Assembly (NCBI GenBank): GCA_900539855.1
Contig: UQDO01000031.1
Location: 1-27,842 of the forward strand
Direction of reading: 5' to 3'
Length of the DNA: 27,842 bases
Origin: an uncultured Oscillospiraceae bacterium
Lineage (GTDB): Bacteria; Bacillota; Clostridia; Oscillospirales; Acutalibacteraceae
Within the stretch, counting starts at the first letter, position 1. Each line of letters opens with the position of its first letter. Shown in pieces: positions 1 to 7,795 of the stretch. A model generated the notes under the pieces. It was given only the letters and a program-made list of their open reading frames with translations. It did no database searches and was not told where the DNA came from. The translations under genes were made by a program, and so were the position numbers.

Positions 1-54
1 ACCTGTGACCCTCTGCTTGTAAGGCAGATGCTCTCCCAGCTGAGCTATGCTCCC
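1..54 (-). tRNA. tRNA-Val (anticodon TAC), 3' part cut off by the window edge
   Basis: On the minus strand the acceptor 5' half GGGAGCA (54-48) is followed by TA, a D arm starting GCTC, and an anticodon stem TCTGC/GCAGA (28-24 and 16-12). The 7-base loop CTTACAA has TAC at positions 34-36 (bases 21-19), which reads valine codons. The variable loop (11-7) and the first bases of the T arm are present. The rest of the T arm and the 3' acceptor strand lie outside the window. A promoter sits about 30 bases upstream of the mature 5' end. Confidence 0.93.
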
Positions 55-91
55 TCTTACGCAGGCTACTGTACCACCGGCGACGTTTGAT

Positions 92-120
92 ATAATATCA
101 TACTATAGACGATTTGTCAA
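92..120 (-). promoter_or_regulatory. Sigma-A type promoter for tRNA-Val
   Basis: The minus strand has a perfect -35 TTGACA (120-115), a 17-base spacer and TATTAT as -10 (97-92). Transcription should start near base 85, leaving about 30 bases of leader before the tRNA. The -35 box begins only nine bases after the hslO stop codon, with no hairpin terminator between them. Confidence 0.85.
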
Positions 121-129
121 CATCTTTTT

Positions 130-1014
130 TCAACTTTTTTTGGTTTTTGAAAGAATTATTTTTTCGATATCGGAAGGTGTAAAAACATACTTCTTATTGC
201 AGAAATGACACACCACTTCGGTGTCGTTGCTGCTGTCCGCCATTTCCCTTAAATCATCTGTCCCGACGGCAGCCAGTACGGCTTTTGTGCGCTCCCTGCT
301 ACAGTTACATTTATACTCAACTTCCTGCTCCCACAGAACCTCATATTTAAAACCGTCAAGCGCCTTTGCGATAATATCCTCCGGCGTGTCGCCGTCGCTC
401 ATCATTTCGGTGACCGAACGCATTTTGCCTATCGCAGTCTCGACCTTTGTTATATCTTCATCAGTGGCGCCGGGCAGCATCTGTATCATAAAGCCACCGG
501 CGCATTTTACGCTCAGATCCGGATTCACAAGGACACCCAAAGCGCAGACGGTAGGTATCTGCTCGCTCTCGGCATAGTATGCGGTTATATCCTCGGCGAT
601 CTCGCCGCTCACAAGCGGTATCTCACCGACATACGGCTCTTTGAGTCCTATATCCTTTATGACCTGCAAAGTACCGCTGCCTACCGCGCCGCCGACATCA
701 AGCTTGCCCTTTTCATTCAGCGGCAGCTCGACCACCGGCTGGGTCATGTAGCCTCTGACATTCCCGTCGCGGTCGGACACCGCAACAAGAGTACCTGCCG
801 GTCCGTTTCCGGCGATACGAAGGGTCAGGCTGTCCTTCTCGCCCTTTTGGGCGTTGCCCATAATCGAAGCAGCCGTAAGCAGTCTGCCCATTGCGGCGGT
901 TATTACCGCGGAAGTGCCGTGTATGCGTTCCGACTCGGCAGCGATATCGGTGGTGTCGGCGCAGACCGCCATGACCGCTCCGTTATCTGTTATACATCTT
1001 ATAAGCTTTCCCAT
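130..1014 (-). CDS. hslO: Hsp33 redox-regulated holdase chaperone
   Basis: Hsp33 is a cytosolic ATP-independent chaperone that is switched on by oxidative unfolding. Under reducing conditions four cysteines hold zinc and keep it inactive. The 294-residue product has the family length and the N-terminal domain signature (MGKLIRCITDNGAVMAV). The C-terminal switch is visible as C236-x-C238 and C269-x-x-C272, so the redox centre is complete. The start is ATG with AGAGGT about nine bases upstream, and the gene follows the methyltransferase stop by seven bases. It is the last gene of the yerC-methyltransferase-hslO unit. No intrinsic terminator is visible after it, so reading into the tRNA-Val gene is possible. 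In other Firmicutes hslO often sits directly after ftsH. Here two small genes and a terminator intervene. Confidence 0.95.
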   Translation of the reverse strand: MGKLIRCITDNGAVMAVCADTTDIAAESERIHGTSAVITAAMGRLLTAASIMGNAQKGEKDSLTLRIAGNGPAGTLVAVSDRDGNVRGYMTQPVVELPLNEKGKLDVGGAVGSGTLQVIKDIGLKEPYVGEIPLVSGEIAEDITAYYAESEQIPTVCALGVLVNPDLSVKCAGGFMIQMLPGATDEDITKVETAIGKMRSVTEMMSDGDTPEDIIAKALDGFKYEVLWEQEVEYKCNCSRERTKAVLAAVGTDDLREMADSSNDTEVVCHFCNKKYVFTPSDIEKIILSKTKKS

Positions 1015-1021
1015 ATCAATG

Positions 1022-1765
1022 TTACCTCTTTTTGGTTACATATATCACGCGTTCATCGCAAGCTTTAGGCGCTTTAAAGCTCATATCGCCAAGCACTGCG
1101 ACCACCTCAAGCCCTGCCGGCTCCAGCATACCGCGTATCTCTTCATCCGTGTACGCTCTCTCGGCAAATTCCTCGGTCGTGCGGATATATTTTCCGTCAG
1201 CGTCCTTTCCGAAAAAGTCAAGGCATATCCCGACTATTCCGTTTTTCTCACAGTCGGAATTCTGCCAGACGCAGTAGACGTCGTCGTTTTCTATAACAAA
1301 TGTATTGCCGGACAATATATTACGATGTTTAAAAGGAGTATTGACATCGAAAATAAACAGTCCGCCATCTTTTACAGCCGCTGCTACCGCTCTGAACGAC
1401 GCTTTAAGCTCGCGTTTATCGATTATGTGATTTATACTGTCAAGGCAGCACACCGCGCCGTCAACGGCATACGGTAGTTTTGTATCACGCGCCGACTGGC
1501 AGACAAGCATTATATCAAGATCAGTCGCGGATGCCTTTTTCTGCGCCACCGACAGCATTTCCGGCGACGGATCGGCAGCCGTTACCGACATGCCCATCTT
1601 TGCGAATTGCAGAGAAAAACCGCCTGTTCCGCATGCAACGTCAAGCAGCTGTGTGGGCAGACGGTCATATTTTTTAAAAAGCTTGGCTATGTAACCGGCG
1701 CGCTGCTCATACATCACGTCCGACTGCAGGCTGTCATAAAATGCGGCAAAGCTTGAATAGCTCAT
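1022..1765 (-). CDS. Class I SAM-dependent methyltransferase
   Basis: The 247-residue product has a Rossmann-type SAM-binding motif I (LLDVACGTGG, about residues 40-49), an acidic residue at the end of strand 2 (AADPS) and a motif-IV-like stretch (DGAVCCLDSINHI). This fits the small soluble Methyltransf_11/25-type class. The substrate cannot be told from sequence; these proteins act on small molecules, RNA or protein. The start overlaps the yerC stop by four bases (ATGA), so the two are translationally coupled. The gene lies seven bases before hslO. I see no membrane segment or extra domain. A link to redox stress through hslO is only suggested by position. Confidence 0.85.
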   Translation of the reverse strand: MSYSSFAAFYDSLQSDVMYEQRAGYIAKLFKKYDRLPTQLLDVACGTGGFSLQFAKMGMSVTAADPSPEMLSVAQKKASATDLDIMLVCQSARDTKLPYAVDGAVCCLDSINHIIDKRELKASFRAVAAAVKDGGLFIFDVNTPFKHRNILSGNTFVIENDDVYCVWQNSDCEKNGIVGICLDFFGKDADGKYIRTTEEFAERAYTDEEIRGMLEPAGLEVVAVLGDMSFKAPKACDERVIYVTKKR

Positions 1766-2052
1766 TTCTGTTCTTCAAGCCTTTTAAACGCTATTTTATA
1801 GCCGTCACTGCCGTAGTTGAGCGAGCGGTTCACGCGGCTTATGGTCGCGGTGCTGGCGCCTGTAGCCTCAACAATATCGCTGTAAACGCTGCCCTCGGTC
1901 AGCATTTTAGCAACAACGACGCGCTGTGCTATCGACTGAATCTCCTTAATAGTGCAGATATCTTCAAAGAAGGAATAGCACTCGTCAACGCTTTTAAGGG
2001 TCAGTATCGACTCAAAGAGCAGATCGGTGCTTTCATTACGCAGTTTATCCAT
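1762..2052 (-). CDS. yerC: YerC/YecD-type TrpR-like DNA-binding protein
   Basis: This 96-residue protein matches the YerC/YecD family, small all-helical proteins of the TrpR fold. The C-terminal half carries a helix-turn-helix (about residues 56-76, with SDIVEATGASTATISRVNR typical of this family), followed by the conserved NYGSDGYK segment. TrpR itself senses tryptophan, but the ligand and targets of YerC proteins are not established, so a regulatory role is inferred from the fold. The start is ATG with AAAGGA nine bases upstream. It is the first gene of a three-gene unit, with its promoter at 2074-2102. It could regulate its own operon, but I see no clear operator there. Confidence 0.88.
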   Translation of the reverse strand: MDKLRNESTDLLFESILTLKSVDECYSFFEDICTIKEIQSIAQRVVVAKMLTEGSVYSDIVEATGASTATISRVNRSLNYGSDGYKIAFKRLEEQK

Positions 2053-2073
2053 TCACACACATCCTTTGCTTGT

Positions 2074-2102
2074 ATTTTAGCACGATAAACTGTGAAAGTC
2101 AA
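2074..2102 (-). promoter_or_regulatory. Sigma-A promoter for yerC-methyltransferase-hslO
   Basis: The minus strand carries TTGACT (2102-2097), a 17-base spacer and TAAAAT (2079-2074). TG one base before the -10 adds an extended -10 element. The predicted start is about 15 bases before the yerC ATG. The promoter begins ten bases after the ftsH terminator palindrome, which makes yerC a separate transcription unit. Confidence 0.85.
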
Positions 2103-2112
2103 TAGACAAAAA

Positions 2113-2140
2113 CAAAAGCGGAGAATATTCTCCGCTTTTG
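2113..2140 (-). terminator. Intrinsic terminator after ftsH (28-bp perfect palindrome)
   Basis: Bases 2113-2140 are perfectly self-complementary (two 14-base arms, centre AATATT). On the minus strand the stem is followed by TTTTTG. It begins eight bases after the ftsH stop. There is no T-run on the plus strand, so it works in the ftsH direction and ends the rnj-to-ftsH unit. Confidence 0.9.
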
Positions 2141-2148
2141 CAGGGTCA

Positions 2149-3996
2149 TCAGACAAACTGGTCTTCCATTATTTTTCTGAAATCGTCGCCGCTTATCTTT
2201 TCATGCTCGTAAAGCACCTGGGCGACCTTGTTGACCTTGTTCATATGCGCCTTGAGTATTTCCTTGGCGCGCTCATACTGCTGCATGATTATTGTACGCA
2301 CCTCGGTGTCGATAACGGCAGCCATATCCTCTGAGTAGTTAGGCGTAGACGAGAAATCGCGTCCCAAGAACACCTCGTTATTTCCGGTGCCGAGCTTCAC
2401 AAGACCGACCTTTGCGCTCATGCCGAACTTGGTGACCATATTGTGTGCAAGCTCGGTAGCACGCTCTATATCATTCGAAGCGCCGGTGCATATATCGCTT
2501 TGTGTCAGCTCTTCGGACGCGCGTCCGCCGAGCAGAGAGCAGATATCCTCCTCAATATGAGTCTTGGTCATATGGCCGTTGTCCTCATCGGGCAGATACA
2601 TTGTAAATCCGGCAGCCATGCCGCGCGGAATAATGGATATCTGATGCACAGGATCCTGTGTAGGCAGGAAGTATGACACGACAGCGTGTCCTGCCTCATG
2701 GTACGAGGTTATCTTCTTATCCTTATCCTTAATTACCCTTGACTTCTTTTCGGTACCCATCATGACCTTGACGGTGGCTTCCTCGATATCCTGCTCTATA
2801 ATAGCCTTGCGGTCTGCCCTTGCGGCAAGCAGCGCCGCCTCATTGAGCAGGTTCTCAAGATCGGCACCGGTAAAACCGGAGGTCGATTTTGCTATCGTTT
2901 TAAGGTCAACATCGGGTCCCAAAGGCTTGCCTCTTGCGTGTACCTTGAGTATTTCCTCTCTGCCCTTTACATCCGGATAGTTGACCATTATCTGACGGTC
3001 AAAACGACCCGGACGGAGCAATGCGCGGTCAAGAATGTCAGGTCTGTTGGTAGCGGCGATTATTATAACGCCCTCGTTTGCACCGAAGCCGTCCATTTCG
3101 ACAAGCAGCTGGTTAAGGGTCTGCTCGCGCTCGTCGTGACCGCCGCCAAGGCCTGCGCCTCTCTGACGTCCGACAGCGTCGATCTCATCTATAAATATAA
3201 TTGCAGGCGCATTTTTCTTTGCCTGATCGAACAGGTCTCTTACACGCGATGCGCCGACACCGACAAACATCTCAACAAAGTCAGAACCGGATATCGAGAA
3301 GAACGGCACGCCGGCTTCACCTGCGACTGCCCTTGCAAGCAGGGTCTTACCTGTTCCGGGAGGTCCGACGAGCAGAACGCCCTTCGGTATCCTCGCGCCG
3401 AGTTCATTGAACTTTTTGGGGTCCTTGAGGAACTGCACGATCTCGGACATTTCCTCTTTTTCCTCATCGGCTCCGGCAACATCTGCAAAGGTGGTTTTTC
3501 TCTTGTCGTCCTCAGCCTTTTTGACGCGCGCCTTGCCGAAGTTCATGGTCATCTTGTCGCCGCCCATGGAGTTGTTCATACGGCGCATGAACAGTATCCA
3601 CACAACAACGATAAGCGCGAACATTATAAATGTCGGCAGCATACTCATAAGCCATGACGCCTCGCCGCCCGACTTATAGTTGTAGACTATTTTTTGTGCT
3701 TCGTCGGTCTGGGCTTCATTATACTCCAGCACCGCCTCGGAAACGTCCCTGTAGAATATTTCCGCGCTTGCGACGTTCATAATATGCGTCTTGCTGTCAG
3801 AACGTGTGACATAGGTCAGCTTTCCGCTGTACAGGTTAAGCTCATATTCCTTGACCTCTCCTGCGCGCACCATTTCGACTATCGAAGAATAATCGGTGGT
3901 TTCCGCCTTATCGTTGCTGTAAACTATTCCGGCAACGACGAGCAGCAGCACGAGCGGTATGGCGATATACAGCATCACCTTTTTAAAATTGCTCAA
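2149..3996 (-). CDS. ftsH: ATP-dependent zinc metalloprotease FtsH
   Basis: FtsH is a membrane-anchored AAA+ protease that forms hexamers and degrades misassembled membrane proteins and some regulators. The 615-residue product shows membrane segments at about 7-26 and 115-137 around an extracytoplasmic domain. The Walker A is at 211-218 (GPPGTGKT), Walker B at 267-272 (IFIDEI), and the second region of homology has RPGRFDR near 328. The zinc site is HEAGH at 433-437 with a downstream acidic ligand in the SDICTGASND region. All catalytic elements are intact. The start codon is TTG at 3996 with AAGGGAG eight bases upstream; no better ATG exists. The gene follows hpt by 21 bases and is last in its unit. 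The tilS-hpt-ftsH order is common in Firmicutes. Confidence 0.98.
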   Translation of the reverse strand: MSNFKKVMLYIAIPLVLLLVVAGIVYSNDKAETTDYSSIVEMVRAGEVKEYELNLYSGKLTYVTRSDSKTHIMNVASAEIFYRDVSEAVLEYNEAQTDEAQKIVYNYKSGGEASWLMSMLPTFIMFALIVVVWILFMRRMNNSMGGDKMTMNFGKARVKKAEDDKRKTTFADVAGADEEKEEMSEIVQFLKDPKKFNELGARIPKGVLLVGPPGTGKTLLARAVAGEAGVPFFSISGSDFVEMFVGVGASRVRDLFDQAKKNAPAIIFIDEIDAVGRQRGAGLGGGHDEREQTLNQLLVEMDGFGANEGVIIIAATNRPDILDRALLRPGRFDRQIMVNYPDVKGREEILKVHARGKPLGPDVDLKTIAKSTSGFTGADLENLLNEAALLAARADRKAIIEQDIEEATVKVMMGTEKKSRVIKDKDKKITSYHEAGHAVVSYFLPTQDPVHQISIIPRGMAAGFTMYLPDEDNGHMTKTHIEEDICSLLGGRASEELTQSDICTGASNDIERATELAHNMVTKFGMSAKVGLVKLGTGNNEVFLGRDFSSTPNYSEDMAAVIDTEVRTIIMQQYERAKEILKAHMNKVNKVAQVLYEHEKISGDDFRKIMEDQFV

Positions 3997-4017
3997 TTTG
4001 TATGCTCCCTTCGATCC

Positions 4018-4566
4018 TTATTTCTCGTAACATTCCCTTTTCAGGACGCCGACATAAGGAAGGTTCCTGAATTTTTCATCATAGTCAAGTCCGTAACCGA
4101 CAATAAACTCATCCGGCACCTCGGCACCGCAGTAATCGGCAGTTATATCCGCGACACGGCGCTCCGGTTTGTCAAAAAACGTGCATATTCTGACGCTTGC
4201 CGGATGTCTTGCCTCAAGCATTGACTTAAGGGTCGACAGCGTAACGCCGGAATCGAGTATATCCTCAACTATAAGCAGGTCGTAATCCTTGACGTCGATG
4301 CCGAGGTCCTTTACTATCTTGACGTTTCCGCTCGATCTCGTACCGGCGCCGTAGGACGATACCACCATGAAATCTATCTCACACGGCACTGTTATGCTCC
4401 TCATAAGGTCAGCCATAAAAACTACCGAGCCTTTGAGAACGCTCACCAGCAGCAGCTTTTTGCCCTCGTAATCGCGGGATATCTGCTCGCCGAGTCTTTT
4501 GACGATTTTTTCAATACTTTCCTCGTCAAACAGAACCTTTTCGATACTGTCCTTCATTGATCCCAT
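4018..4566 (-). CDS. hpt: Hypoxanthine phosphoribosyltransferase
   Basis: This enzyme salvages purine bases, joining hypoxanthine (and usually guanine) to PRPP to give IMP or GMP in the cytosol. The 182-residue protein has the usual length. The PRPP-binding loop is VEDILDSGVTL at residues 100-110, the early LKGSVVF motif is at 44-50, and a purine-pocket DEFIVGYGLDY segment follows near 152-162. The ATG at 4566 has GGAGG eight bases upstream, lying within the last codons of tilS three bases before this gene. In other Firmicutes HprT has been linked to ftsH and tilS expression, and that neighbourhood is kept here. Confidence 0.96.
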   Translation of the reverse strand: MGSMKDSIEKVLFDEESIEKIVKRLGEQISRDYEGKKLLLVSVLKGSVVFMADLMRSITVPCEIDFMVVSSYGAGTRSSGNVKIVKDLGIDVKDYDLLIVEDILDSGVTLSTLKSMLEARHPASVRICTFFDKPERRVADITADYCGAEVPDEFIVGYGLDYDEKFRNLPYVGVLKRECYEK

Positions 4567-4569
4567 ACT

Positions 4570-5922
4570 CTATACCTCCAAATTTGGAACCTTGCCCATT
4601 AAAAGCACACGTTTTGTAGAAGCGTCGACCGCCGCACGCGCATCGGCACCGAAGCCGTAGAGCCACAGCACGCCGTTATCGTCCGCCAAAACCGGCAGCA
4701 CCTCACGCAGGTCCTCCGGAATGTTGTTTTCATTAAAAAGCTTTTTAAAGCTTTTTGTTACATTTCTGCCCACCGGACGTATTTTATCGCCAGGTATGCG
4801 GTTTCTTATCACCAATCTGCCACATATTTTATCATAGTCAACCGCAAATTTTAATAACAAACTGTTAATTCTCTGTGTTTTTTTATATTCATCTATTGAC
4901 ACAAGTTCAACCGACATTCCGTTCACCGAAACGGGAAATTGAGACCCCAGCGGCACAAAGAATCCGTTTTCGCCTCCTGCGCCCCTTTCAAAGGTTAGCA
5001 GACCCTTTCTTTTTATGGCAAACCGGTTGCCCTTTATGTTGACCCTGACAGTATCTTTGGTCAGCATTTCTTCAATAAGCGCTATATGCCGGCTTTCAGG
5101 CGCTGTCCCGGTCACATCCCTGCAAAGCCTCAATATGACCCTCGACCTTATTGCAGGATGCAAGCCTTTCAGCATTTCTACCGATAGCCCCCTGCCGACG
5201 CGGCAGCCGTCGTATGCCTTTTCGGCTTCGCCGTCAATAAACGACGCGTCCTCGCGAATGTCAGCACACATTCTGCTCACATTCTGCACCGCCGCTTCGT
5301 TTATCCCGACAAGCTCCGGCACCACTTTGTGGCGCAGGCGGTTGCGTGTATAAACGTCCTCTAAATTGGTCGAATCGGTAACGAATAAAAGCGAATTTTT
5401 TGCGGCATATTCCTCTATTTCACCGCGCGTGACCAATATCAGCGGTCTTACTATATTGTCGCGGATCGGCGGTATTCCGCAAAGCCCGGCAATACCCGTT
5501 CCGCGCGTAAGATTATGCAGCACGGTTTCAATGTTATCATTGGCGGTGTGTGCCGTTGCAAGCACCCCGTCGCCGGTCTCTCTCAAAAGGAAATCATATC
5601 TCAGCCTTCTTGCGGCAAGCTCGGTGCTTTCCTTGCTGCTTTTTGCGGCGGCAGCCACATCTATCCTTTCCGACACGAACGGGACGCCCAAGGTGCGGCA
5701 ATAATCAGCCGCAAACTGCTCGTCCCGGTCAGACTCATTACCGCGCAGCATGTGGTTCAGGTGAGCCGCTTTAAGAGAAAAGCCGTATTCGTCTTTAAGC
5801 TCATTCAGCACATGCAGAAGCACGACCGAATCCGCACCGCCGGAGATGGCGACCGTGACCGTTTTTACACCGTCAAACATATTATACCGCTCTATTGCGG
5901 CTTTAACCAGATCAATTATCAT
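4570..5922 (-). CDS. tilS: tRNA(Ile)-lysidine synthetase TilS
   Basis: TilS attaches lysine to C34 of the CAU-anticodon tRNA-Ile, changing it to read AUA; the enzyme is essential. The product has the PP-loop ATP-pyrophosphatase motif SGGADS (residues 27-32) after VTVAI, the LNHMLRGNES segment shared by the family, and a C-terminal TilS domain (IPGDKIRPVGR...KSFKKLFNE). The frame stays open 32 codons further upstream to 6018, but that part lies inside dnaB and has no family character. The ATG at 5922 overlaps the dnaB stop as ATGA and gives 450 residues, the family length, so I chose it. The overlap couples tilS to dnaB, which joins two gene modules usually found apart. Confidence 0.96.
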   Translation of the reverse strand: MIIDLVKAAIERYNMFDGVKTVTVAISGGADSVVLLHVLNELKDEYGFSLKAAHLNHMLRGNESDRDEQFAADYCRTLGVPFVSERIDVAAAAKSSKESTELAARRLRYDFLLRETGDGVLATAHTANDNIETVLHNLTRGTGIAGLCGIPPIRDNIVRPLILVTRGEIEEYAAKNSLLFVTDSTNLEDVYTRNRLRHKVVPELVGINEAAVQNVSRMCADIREDASFIDGEAEKAYDGCRVGRGLSVEMLKGLHPAIRSRVILRLCRDVTGTAPESRHIALIEEMLTKDTVRVNIKGNRFAIKRKGLLTFERGAGGENGFFVPLGSQFPVSVNGMSVELVSIDEYKKTQRINSLLLKFAVDYDKICGRLVIRNRIPGDKIRPVGRNVTKSFKKLFNENNIPEDLREVLPVLADDNGVLWLYGFGADARAAVDASTKRVLLMGKVPNLEV

Positions 5923-7289
5923 CCGATCACATCCCGTGTCGAGAAACGGGTGTACTGACCGTCCCAATATAGGTTGATAGAACCGAGTCCGCCGTGGCGG
6001 TTTTTGGCAACTATACATTCAGCCTTATGCTCGTCTATCGGATTGTTCGGATCCTCATTTTCGCTTTGATAATAAATATCGCGGTACATAAACAGGACTA
6101 TATCCGCATCCTGCTCGATAGAGCCGGATTCACGAAGATCCGACAGAGCCGGCTTGTGCGACTTGCCCTTGACCTCGGTTCCGCGTCCGAGCTGCGCGCA
6201 GACTATGACCGGCACGCCGAGATCCTTTGCCATTATCTTCAGATTTCTTGTGATGTCCGAAACCTCCTGCACGCGGTTTTCGGTTCTTTTTGCCGACTGC
6301 ATAAGTCCGAGGTAGTCAATGATAACAAGGTCGACCTTTTTCATTCTGCGAAGCTTAGCCTTAATTTCCGGCACGGTTATTCCCGATGTTTCATCGATAT
6401 AAAGATCGGCACCGGCAAGGTTCTGGCTTGCCTGGGTGAGTCTTGTCCACTCGTCAAGTGTCAGATCGCCCGTTCTTAATTTTCCGCTTTCTATCATGGC
6501 TTCGCTCGACAGCAGTCGCTGTGCCAGCTGGTCGCGGCTCATTTCAAGCGAGAAAAAGCATACCGTTTTTGACGACTGTACCGCAACGTTACGGGCGATG
6601 TTCAGTGCAAACGCAGTTTTACCCATACCGGGTCTGGCGCCGACAATGATAAGGTCGGAGCGGTTGAGTCCGGTTATTGTCTTGTCAAGCTCGGAAAAGC
6701 CGGTCGGTATTCCGATATAATCCTTGCGCGTTTCGGGGTCACTTATTTTTGACAGTCTTACAAAGGTCTCACCCTCAATGACGTCACGCAGCAGTTTAAG
6801 CCCGGAAATATCCTTGCCCTGTCTTATTTCATATATTTTGCGTTCTGCGGTATCAAGCAGCATGCCGGCATCGGTAGCGCCGCCTGAAGCCATTTCAATG
6901 ATATCGCGCGACGAAACTATGAGCGACCGCACATAATACCGTTCCCTTACTATGTCGGCATATGTCGTTATATTGGCTGACGAGGGCACACACTGTGCAA
7001 GTGTGGTGAGATACGTCTTTCCGCCGGCAGCATCAAACAGACCGTCCTCTTTTATTTTTTCAAGCACGGTTATAAAATCTATTGTCTGACTCGCCGCACT
7101 CATGCTGCAGAGCACCTCAAATATGCGGCGGTTCTGCGGAATATAAAAATGCTCCGGTCTTAGTTTGTCAAGTATCATATTGATGCTCGGCGGATCAATA
7201 AGTATAGCACCGAGCACCGACTGTTCCGCTTCGTTTGAAAACGGCAGCGAGGTGCCTTCAAAGTCGCGGTCGTTTATTTTTTCAGCCAT
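5919..7289 (-). CDS. dnaB: Replicative DNA helicase (DnaB family)
   Basis: This is the hexameric 5'-to-3' helicase that opens the replication fork (called DnaC in Bacillus). The 456-residue product has the N-terminal DnaB domain (about 15-115), a linker that contacts the next subunit, and a RecA-like motor. The motor shows Walker A GARPGMGKT (217-225) and Walker B LVIIDY (321-326), plus the arginine-bearing region near LRESGSIEQDAD. No intein or insertion is visible. The ATG at 7289 has GGGGTG upstream, and the gene lies 18 bases after rplI. The gdpP-rplI-dnaB order is widely conserved in Firmicutes. Confidence 0.97.
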   Translation of the reverse strand: MAEKINDRDFEGTSLPFSNEAEQSVLGAILIDPPSINMILDKLRPEHFYIPQNRRIFEVLCSMSAASQTIDFITVLEKIKEDGLFDAAGGKTYLTTLAQCVPSSANITTYADIVRERYYVRSLIVSSRDIIEMASGGATDAGMLLDTAERKIYEIRQGKDISGLKLLRDVIEGETFVRLSKISDPETRKDYIGIPTGFSELDKTITGLNRSDLIIVGARPGMGKTAFALNIARNVAVQSSKTVCFFSLEMSRDQLAQRLLSSEAMIESGKLRTGDLTLDEWTRLTQASQNLAGADLYIDETSGITVPEIKAKLRRMKKVDLVIIDYLGLMQSAKRTENRVQEVSDITRNLKIMAKDLGVPVIVCAQLGRGTEVKGKSHKPALSDLRESGSIEQDADIVLFMYRDIYYQSENEDPNNPIDEHKAECIVAKNRHGGLGSINLYWDGQYTRFSTRDVIG

Positions 7290-7307
7290 TACAGCACCCC
7301 GACGGTA

Positions 7308-7748
7308 TTATTCTTCTACGTTAACGGTCACCTTTGCGGTGATTCCGTTATAGAGCTTTACCTCAGCGGTGAAGCTGCCGTATGATTTTATGTCGTCGCA
7401 CGATACCTTTTTCTTATCAATGGAAACACCGAATTTTGAATTGATCTCTGCCGCTATTTCCTTTGACGTTACAGCGCCGAACAGCTTGCCGTTTGAGCCG
7501 GCTTTTGCGTGTATCGTGACCTCGCCGCCGTTTATCTTTGCGGCGTTGGCGGCAGCTGCGCTTTTTTCCTCGGCTATATGATGTGCTGCCGAAGCCTCGC
7601 GGTTTTTAAGCTCGTTCATTGCGGTGGCATTAGCCTCAACGGCTAACTTTTTCGGGAACAGGAAATTCCTTGCGTATCCGTCCGACGCATTGACAAGCTC
7701 GCCCTTTTTGCCGAGGCCTTTGACATCAGCTTCAAGTATTACCTTCAT
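7308..7748 (-). CDS. rplI: 50S ribosomal protein L9
   Basis: L9 binds 23S rRNA near the L1 stalk through its N-terminal domain and reaches across neighbouring ribosomes with a long helix. The 146-residue protein has the L9 signature (GKKGELVNASDGYARNFLFPK), an alanine-rich connecting helix (about 45-75) and a C-terminal domain ending KVTVNVEE. The start is ATG with AAAGGAG upstream. A hairpin at 7770-7794 sits between gdpP and this gene's ribosome site and may adjust how much L9 is made relative to its neighbours. Confidence 0.97.
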   Translation of the reverse strand: MKVILEADVKGLGKKGELVNASDGYARNFLFPKKLAVEANATAMNELKNREASAAHHIAEEKSAAAANAAKINGGEVTIHAKAGSNGKLFGAVTSKEIAAEINSKFGVSIDKKKVSCDDIKSYGSFTAEVKLYNGITAKVTVNVEE

Positions 7749-7769
7749 AGTATCTGCTCCTTTATGTAT

Positions 7770-7794
7770 GGCACCCTTGCATCTTCCGGGTGCC
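7770..7794 (-). promoter_or_regulatory. Intercistronic hairpin between gdpP and rplI
   Basis: A 7-bp GC-rich stem (GGCACCC at 7770-7776, GGGTGCC at 7788-7794) with an 11-base loop begins right after the gdpP stop and lies about ten bases before the rplI ribosome site. No T-run follows on the minus strand, so it is more likely an mRNA processing or protection element than a terminator. Function is inferred. Confidence 0.45.
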
Positions 7795-7795
7795 G

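Noticed and set aside
2938..3657. A 239-codon open frame on the plus strand opposite ftsH, and similar long plus-strand frames elsewhere
   Set aside because: It is fully antisense to a clear ftsH coding region, its translation resembles no family I know, and no promoter or ribosome site supports it. Such mirror frames are common opposite codon-biased genes.
5923..6018. Upstream extension of the tilS reading frame
   Set aside because: The extra 32 codons lie in the dnaB coding region and have no TilS character. The ATG at 5922 overlaps the dnaB stop and gives the normal length.
7770..7794. The gdpP-rplI hairpin as an intrinsic terminator
   Set aside because: No T-run follows on the minus strand, and rplI and dnaB downstream have no separate promoter that I can see.
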